A stretch of 10,138 nucleotides of DNA from JAYRWN01 sp041917975 (lineage in GTDB: Bacteria > Bacteroidota > Bacteroidia > Chitinophagales > Saprospiraceae): positions 1 to 10,138 of the forward strand of contig JAYRWN010000003.1 of the NCBI GenBank assembly GCA_041917975.1, written 5' to 3'. The notes under the pieces were generated by a model. It did no database searches. It saw nothing but the letters and a program-made list of their open reading frames with translations, and was not told where the DNA came from. Positions 6,760-10,138 of this stretch are shown here, piece after piece. How positions within the stretch are numbered: position 1 is the first letter of the stretch; the number at the start of each line of letters is the position of its first letter. The position numbers were made by a program, and so were the translations under genes.

Positions 6760-7469
6760 TGGATCGTCGCAAAACTTTAAAGACCCTCGTGGCCGGCGCA
6801 GTAGGTGGCGGATTGGTTATGACCGGCTGTAAAACAGAACCGCAAACTTCTGCAACCGTGCCACCCTCACCATCGGTTAATGATCTGTACGGTCGTTTGC
6901 CGGAGGAGATCAAACGCGATGCGGAATTACAAGCTAAAACATTTTTTAACGCCCATGAAATGGCTTCATTGGGTATTCTATGCGACCTGATAATTCCTGC
7001 TGATGAGGTGAGCGGAAGCGCCACCCAAGCCAAAGTACCTGAGTTTATCGAATTTATGATGAAGGATCAGCCCCACCTCCAGACCGATGTACGCGGCGCA
7101 CTAAAATGGATGGATTACCGCTGTTTGCAGGACCATGGCAAAACATTTAAAGATTGTACAGCGGAGCAGCAGACGGCATTGCTGGATAAATTAGCTTACC
7201 CTGATGAGGTTCCTGCTGACTGTAAATCCGGAGTAAAAGGATTTAATTTAATCCGCAATCTCACCGCCACCGGATTTTTTACCACCGAAATAGGTATTAA
7301 GGACCTGGGGTATAAAGGCAATCAACCTAACGTGTGGGATGGCCCACCGGCTGAAGTCATGCAAAAATACGGCCTCAGCTACGATGAAAAATATCTGCCG
7401 CTATATGTCAATCAGGATTTACGCGAGCAGCTCATCAGTTGGGATGACGCCGGGAATATTGTGGGGTAA
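6759..7469 (+). CDS. gluconate 2-dehydrogenase subunit 3-like protein with Tat/lipoprotein leader
   Basis: Small partner subunit (236 aa) of GMC-type membrane dehydrogenases (gluconate 2-dehydrogenase subunit 3 family). The leader MDRRKTLKTL carries twin arginines at 3-4, then a Gly/Ala/Val hydrophobic stretch at 12-21 and a lipobox-like VMTGC with Cys24, so the mature protein is probably a Tat-exported lipoprotein. The mature domain shows the family pattern: FFNAHEMASLGILCDLIIPAD near 62-82, a middle helical part with KWMDYRC, and the C-terminal GFFTTEIGIKDLGYKGN block, where the subunit-3 family has its TR..GF..D..YGGN-like region. The start overlaps the GMC stop by one base, indicating coupled synthesis. 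In characterised FAD-glucose dehydrogenases the equivalent small subunit is needed for folding and Tat export of the catalytic subunit; the same role is inferred here. The plus-strand operon ends at this gene. Confidence 0.88.
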   Translation: MDRRKTLKTLVAGAVGGGLVMTGCKTEPQTSATVPPSPSVNDLYGRLPEEIKRDAELQAKTFFNAHEMASLGILCDLIIPADEVSGSATQAKVPEFIEFMMKDQPHLQTDVRGALKWMDYRCLQDHGKTFKDCTAEQQTALLDKLAYPDEVPADCKSGVKGFNLIRNLTATGFFTTEIGIKDLGYKGNQPNVWDGPPAEVMQKYGLSYDEKYLPLYVNQDLREQLISWDDAGNIVG

Positions 7470-7559
7470 ACCACTTCGAAAGTTAATAATTGCCCCATTG
7501 CGGTGAATTTAGCAATCAGAAGGGCTGCCATCTTAATGAGAATTAACCTAAAAGATGTA

Positions 7560-7576
7560 CGACCCCATCGGGGTCG
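7560..7576. repeat. hairpin 1 of the repeat block
   Basis: CGACCCC (7560-7566), loop ATC, GGGGTCG (7570-7576): a perfect 7-bp GC-rich stem in the first repeat copy. No T run follows on either strand, so it is not a standard intrinsic terminator. Confidence 0.85.
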
Positions 7577-7612
7577 CATGGTTCCGTGTGTTGATACTTT
7601 GTTATAAATATG

Positions 7613-7629
7613 CGAACCCTTCGGGTTCG
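7613..7629. repeat. hairpin 2, between the two repeat copies
   Basis: CGAACCC (7613-7619), loop TTC, GGGTTCG (7623-7629): a perfect 7-bp stem of the same architecture as its neighbours. TATG (7609-7612) and CATA (7632-7635) can extend the stem across a 2-base bulge. Its flanks do not match the 75-base unit, so it is probably a different member of the same palindrome family. Confidence 0.8.
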
Positions 7630-7700
7630 ATCATACGTTATTATGGTCGTTTAAAGCATCCTGAAGGGGTACCATCTTTATGAGAATTAACGTAAAAGAT

Positions 7701-7724
7701 GTACAACCCCATCGGGGTTCGTAC
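7701..7724. repeat. hairpin 3 of the repeat block
   Basis: AACCCC (7705-7710), loop ATC, GGGGTT (7714-7719), extended by GTAC on both sides (7701-7704 and 7721-7724) with one bulged C at 7720. Compared with hairpin 1 the outer G-C pair has become A-T, a change on both arms that keeps the stem. Confidence 0.8.
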
Positions 7725-7748
7725 CATTCTGTATTTTGGTCAATTATA

Positions 7749-8168
7749 TTAGTTAGATCCCTGATCATTTATCCACATTAGCCGAATAGCAACTGCAAAA
7801 CAAGCAAACACCAAAATAAATACCACCAGCAAACTGTATTGAAGCATCGGTTGCTGAGAGCCCTGCGGATAAAAGATTTGCATAATTGTACGCGAAGCCC
7901 ATAAGATGGCGGAAGCGGAAAGCAACACCAGCAGCGAAAATTTTTCCTGCGGAGCTTTATATGCGACTAACATATTGGCTAATCCAAATAATACCAGCGA
8001 CAAAGAAAAAAACAAGTTAATGGCCCTCACCGCCAATACCAGTTCTGTGGCCTCTGCATCGATGTAGCTGGACCAGTTCCAGAGTTTAGGTAAAAAAAAA
8101 TGCCAGACCCCAAAACCTATGCTGCTCAGGCTTCCGGTGGTGATAGATAGTTTTGTTAGTCCGGTCAT
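7749..8168 (-). CDS. four-helix membrane protein of unknown function
   Basis: A 139-residue protein with four predicted membrane segments (about 8-26, 45-69, 77-99 and 110-133). I do not recognise a named domain. Notable features are an aromatic patch, GVWHFFLPKLWNW at 20-32, just after the first helix, and a charged pair in a hydrophobic setting around Glu42 and Arg48 in the ATELVLAVRAINLFF region. It starts at the ATG at 8168 and ends at the edge of the repeat block. It is the last gene of a minus-strand series of small membrane proteins and is probably transcribed with them. Its length, hydrophobic pattern and clean fit in the cluster make it a real gene. A transport or redox accessory role cannot be inferred from sequence alone. 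Confidence 0.75.
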   Translation of the reverse strand: MTGLTKLSITTGSLSSIGFGVWHFFLPKLWNWSSYIDAEATELVLAVRAINLFFSLSLVLFGLANMLVAYKAPQEKFSLLVLLSASAILWASRTIMQIFYPQGSQQPMLQYSLLVVFILVFACFAVAIRLMWINDQGSN

Positions 8169-8177
8169 TTTTCACTA

Positions 8178-8321
8178 TTACATTTTCGTCTGCTGATAGA
8201 CAGCAAATTTGGCTAAAAAGTCCGGATGTTCTTTTGTGGGAACTGACGAGAATATCCTGAATATTAATCTGGAAATTAAAGGTACTCCAGAGGCGTTGCT
8301 TATTTTTCTATTCGTGATCAT
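8178..8321 (-). CDS. possible small ORF, 47 aa
   Basis: An ATG at 8321 opens a 47-codon frame that overlaps the end of the upstream membrane-protein gene by 14 bases and stops 9 bases before the next start. It fills the 139-base gap between those genes almost exactly. The product is basic, with a short hydrophobic stretch (VPLISRLIFRIF, about 13-24) followed by a polar tail, and resembles no family I know. The operon-like fit favours a gene, but the short length makes chance quite possible. It could also be the remnant of a decayed gene. Confidence 0.25.
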   Translation of the reverse strand: MITNRKISNASGVPLISRLIFRIFSSVPTKEHPDFLAKFAVYQQTKM

Positions 8322-8748
8322 CAATTTTGTTTTTACCAAATACCCAGGCTGCCGCCGCTGAAGCAACCGTCATGGCTAAAATGCTGCAGGGTAAATCCGC
8401 CAAAACTCCGGTCAATGAAAAGTGGTGGGAGGAAGCGTACAACCCGGAATTAACTGAACTCCAAAACAGAAATCCAACAATGAAGCCTTTAACAATGCCG
8501 GAAGTAAAGGTCCTGGCGCCAGACCATTTTATAACCGTGGCAATAAAAAAGCCCATGGTTAAGGCCGTGACGACCATAGCCCAACCTACCAATTGATCCG
8601 GAGGTCGCACCAGCTGTTTTTGAAATTCCACCGATAACGGTGGATTGGCTTCAAAAACATCTTTTAGGATTAAGAAATAGGCTCCCGCATTCATGACCAG
8701 ATTGACCACGGTGGCCGTTAATCCGGCGAAAATAAAATTCTTGTTCAT
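8308..8748 (-). CDS. four-helix membrane protein of unknown function
   Basis: A 146-residue integral membrane protein with helices at about 5-27, 53-74, 83-104 and 112-137 and a polar loop at 30-52 (EANPPLSVEFQKQLVRPPDQ) that probably faces one side of the membrane. His108-His109 lie between helices three and four, and the C-terminus is short and charged (KNKIDDHE). The general layout resembles small Bacteroidota membrane families, but I cannot assign it to a named one. The ATG at 8748 follows a 60-base gap after the upstream membrane-protein gene on the same strand. Codon pattern and hydrophobic periodicity support a real gene; the opposite-strand frame over the same region is a shadow. Confidence 0.75.
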   Translation of the reverse strand: MNKNFIFAGLTATVVNLVMNAGAYFLILKDVFEANPPLSVEFQKQLVRPPDQLVGWAMVVTALTMGFFIATVIKWSGARTFTSGIVKGFIVGFLFWSSVNSGLYASSHHFSLTGVLADLPCSILAMTVASAAAAWVFGKNKIDDHE

Positions 8749-8808
8749 TATTCTTGAATTAAACTGATGATTAAAAATATGTCAGGTCATATCGCATCGC
8801 AGAGAGTT

Positions 8809-9447
8809 TCATTTTTCTTGCAGAATTTTTACACCCCAGGGTAGATAACCCATACACATGAATAAAGCACCAAAAGTGCTAATGAGCTCTATATCGGGGT
8901 TATTTAATAATACGAGCCCCAGGATAATAAATATCCCTTGCCATTTACGGATTATTTGTTCTTTCAAGAGTCCCACGGTCTGCAGTATGGCGCCAATGGG
9001 CAATAAAGGCAATAACCAAACTACCCACAATAAACCGGCTTTGTCAAGTATAACCTTCAAATAAGGTACAAAGGCTTGGAATTCCGTTTCTGGTAAGGTG
9101 TCGAATGCCGAAAGCACTAAGCACAAAGCCCCTTTGTCTACAGCTAAAATAAACGTACCAAATAAACCGATAACTCCACCCCAAAATCCCCAGCTTTTGC
9201 CTTTTGCTTGTAATAAATTCATGGTGCCAATAAGTTCTATCATAATGACCGGAACCGCGAACATGACCATGAAATGTCCAAGGTGATACATCGGCTGATG
9301 ATGAAACCTCCCAACTAATTGTTCAACCGTTTGTAATGGCTCCATTTTAAACAGGTTAGGATGCAATACAAATCCGGTCAGTAACATGACCGGAAACAGG
9401 ATCAGTGAAACAGCAAATCCTTTCTTTTTAATTGTTTCTATACTCAT
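8809..9447 (-). CDS. six-helix membrane protein of unknown function
   Basis: A 212-residue integral membrane protein. Membrane segments are predicted at about 11-29, 56-79, 86-104, 138-160, 171-182 and 188-206, with a positively charged N-terminus (IKKKG). A histidine cluster, His49, His50, His55 and His58 (GRFHHQPMYHLGH), precedes and enters the second helix and could bind metal or haem, though nothing else supports this. Asp104 and Lys105 follow the third helix. I do not recognise the family. Its ATG at 9447 lies 9 bases after the stop of the truncated MDR oxidoreductase gene, so the two were or are one transcript. Two further membrane-protein genes follow downstream. Confidence 0.8.
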   Translation of the reverse strand: MSIETIKKKGFAVSLILFPVMLLTGFVLHPNLFKMEPLQTVEQLVGRFHHQPMYHLGHFMVMFAVPVIMIELIGTMNLLQAKGKSWGFWGGVIGLFGTFILAVDKGALCLVLSAFDTLPETEFQAFVPYLKVILDKAGLLWVVWLLPLLPIGAILQTVGLLKEQIIRKWQGIFIILGLVLLNNPDIELISTFGALFMCMGYLPWGVKILQEK

Positions 9448-9456
9448 GATTATTGA

Positions 9457-10029
9457 TTAATAAACTCTGACGACCACATTTCCTTTTTTATGTCCCTGGT
9501 CCACATATCTGTGTGCTTCCACCATTTGATCAAAAGGGTATATTTTGTCTATAACCGGTTTAAAAATACCTTTTTCGGCCAAGTCGGTCAGATAATGCAG
9601 GGATTCAACGCCATCATCAGCATGACCCGAAGTAATCACCGAAATAAATTGACTATCTGGTTTTAATATTTTTTTAGCCATGGCTTGGTTGATATAACCC
9701 ACGGCATCAAATACCACATCAAACCGGTCAGGAATTGCGGTGAAATCTTCCTTGGTATAATCTATAGTTTTGTGCGCGCCGAGATTTTTCACCCACTCGA
9801 TATTTTGGGTGCTACAAACGGTCGTAATTTCTGCTCCGAAATAATTAGCGAGCTGAACCGCGGAGGACCCCACCGCTCCGGAAGCCCCATACACCAGTAT
9901 TTTTTCACCTTTTCTAAGCGTTGCTTTACGCAAGAAATGTAAAGCTGTAATTCCTCCAAAGGGAAGCGCAACGGACACTTCATGAGTTAAATTGGGTTTC
10001 ATCGTCGAAATGCGTACGTGGGTGAACAA
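9457..10029 (-). pseudogene. medium-chain dehydrogenase/reductase (quinone oxidoreductase/zinc-independent ADH type), N-terminal domain missing
   Basis: Matches the C-terminal two-thirds of MDR-family NAD(P)H-dependent oxidoreductases. The homologous region runs from about VRISTMKPNLTHE through LPFGGITALHFLRKA (family typical), the nucleotide motif VYGASGAVGSSAVQLA at 46-61 (numbered from 10029), the FDVVFDAVG block, and the family's usual ending EAHRYVDQGHKKGNVVVRV. Normal members have about 310-330 residues with a GroES-like substrate domain of about 110-120 residues first; here only 190 at most remain. An in-frame TAA lies six bases before the TTG at 10029, and no frame of 10030-10138 reads as the missing part. 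The only ATG in a reasonable place is at 10002, already inside the homology. The simplest reading is a gene truncated by deletion or rearrangement. Expression of a lone Rossmann-domain protein is possible but less likely. Confidence 0.75.
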
Positions 10030-10138
10030 ATTAAATTAAGCACCTACCATAATCTAAAGCTCAGGTTCGAGGGAGGGCATGGCACTTGCCTGTTAATACT
10101 AAGATTGATTCTTCGATTAATCCTTTCGTCCTTTTGTC
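10030..10138. other. right-edge sequence with no recognisable gene
   Basis: AT-rich stretch upstream of the truncated MDR gene. A minus-strand frame is open from the window edge to a TGA at 10063-10061 (25 residues, no recognisable similarity) and could be the end of another gene. A short imperfect stem (GATTGAT 10104-10110 with ATTAATC 10117-10123) is present but weak. No complete gene can be called. Confidence 0.35.

Larger units (their letters stand above)
7519..7738. repeat. duplicated palindromic repeat block (REP/BIME-like)
   Basis: Two direct copies of a unit of about 75 bases, at 7519-7593 and 7663-7738. They are almost identical over the first 58 bases and diverge after that. Each has an inner inverted repeat CATCTT...AAGATG and then a GC-rich hairpin. 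A third hairpin of the same style lies between the copies. The block fills most of the gene-free 7470-7748 region between converging genes, where no ORF or intrinsic terminator with a T run is visible. Dispersed palindromic elements of this kind often sit at such 3' ends. Whether the unit occurs elsewhere in the genome cannot be seen here. Confidence 0.8.

Noticed and set aside
7560..7576. Intrinsic terminator for the dehydrogenase operon
   Set aside because: The stem is strong, but no T run follows on either strand; only factor-dependent or processing roles remain possible.
7519..7738. CRISPR array
   Set aside because: Only two long, diverging copies are present, with an unrelated hairpin between them and no regular short repeat-spacer pattern or cas genes.
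8308..8596. Plus-strand open frame of 89 codons over the membrane-protein gene
   Set aside because: Antisense to a hydrophobic, well-formed membrane protein; no start context or family resemblance.

Overview
The window looks like a piece of a Bacteroidota chromosome. The support is indirect: a DUF456 membrane protein, a lipoprotein with an acidic stretch right after its lipid-anchored cysteine (as in Bacteroidota surface lipoproteins), a TAnnTTTG-type promoter element, little Shine-Dalgarno signal, and a GMC oxidoreductase/subunit-3 pair of the kind common in that phylum. A Saprospiraceae/Cytophagia-like source would fit, but the sequence does not prove it.

Left part (1-2391): the window opens inside the large subunit of a bidirectional NAD(P)-linked [NiFe] hydrogenase (HoxH, group 3d), lacking about eight N-terminal residues. 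It overlaps its maturation endopeptidase (HoxW-like). This is the tail of a hox operon entering from the left. A convergent DUF456 membrane protein follows.

Centre-left (2491-4203, minus strand): a two-gene unit encodes a Gfo/Idh/MocA oxidoreductase and a KDPG/KHG-type aldolase, probably for sugar or sugar-acid catabolism. DUF456 lies downstream on the same strand.

Centre (4204-7469, plus strand): divergent from that unit is a likely extracytoplasmic sugar/polyol/aldonate dehydrogenase set. It comprises a small c-type cytochrome lipoprotein with its own terminator, a GMC flavoprotein with a four-cysteine cluster motif and no signal peptide, and a gluconate 2-dehydrogenase subunit-3-like protein with a twin-arginine/lipobox leader. 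The GMC and subunit-3 genes overlap by one base. The simplest model is that the subunit-3 protein carries the GMC subunit out through Tat and that electrons pass to the cytochrome. The 273-bp divergent region holds an 11-bp inverted repeat that could be a shared operator.

Right part (7470-10138): a noncoding block with a duplicated palindromic repeat and three similar GC-rich hairpins separates the dehydrogenase genes from a minus-strand cluster. That cluster contains a medium-chain dehydrogenase/reductase (MDR) gene lacking its N-terminal domain, followed by three small multi-pass membrane proteins of unknown function and possibly a 47-residue ORF. No tRNA, rRNA, CRISPR array or intact mobile element was seen.

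No single locus can be declared a new system. The best leads are the Gln in place of the conserved His at the HoxH processing site, the three-part dehydrogenase with split export signals, the covarying hairpin repeats, and the unnamed membrane-protein cluster.
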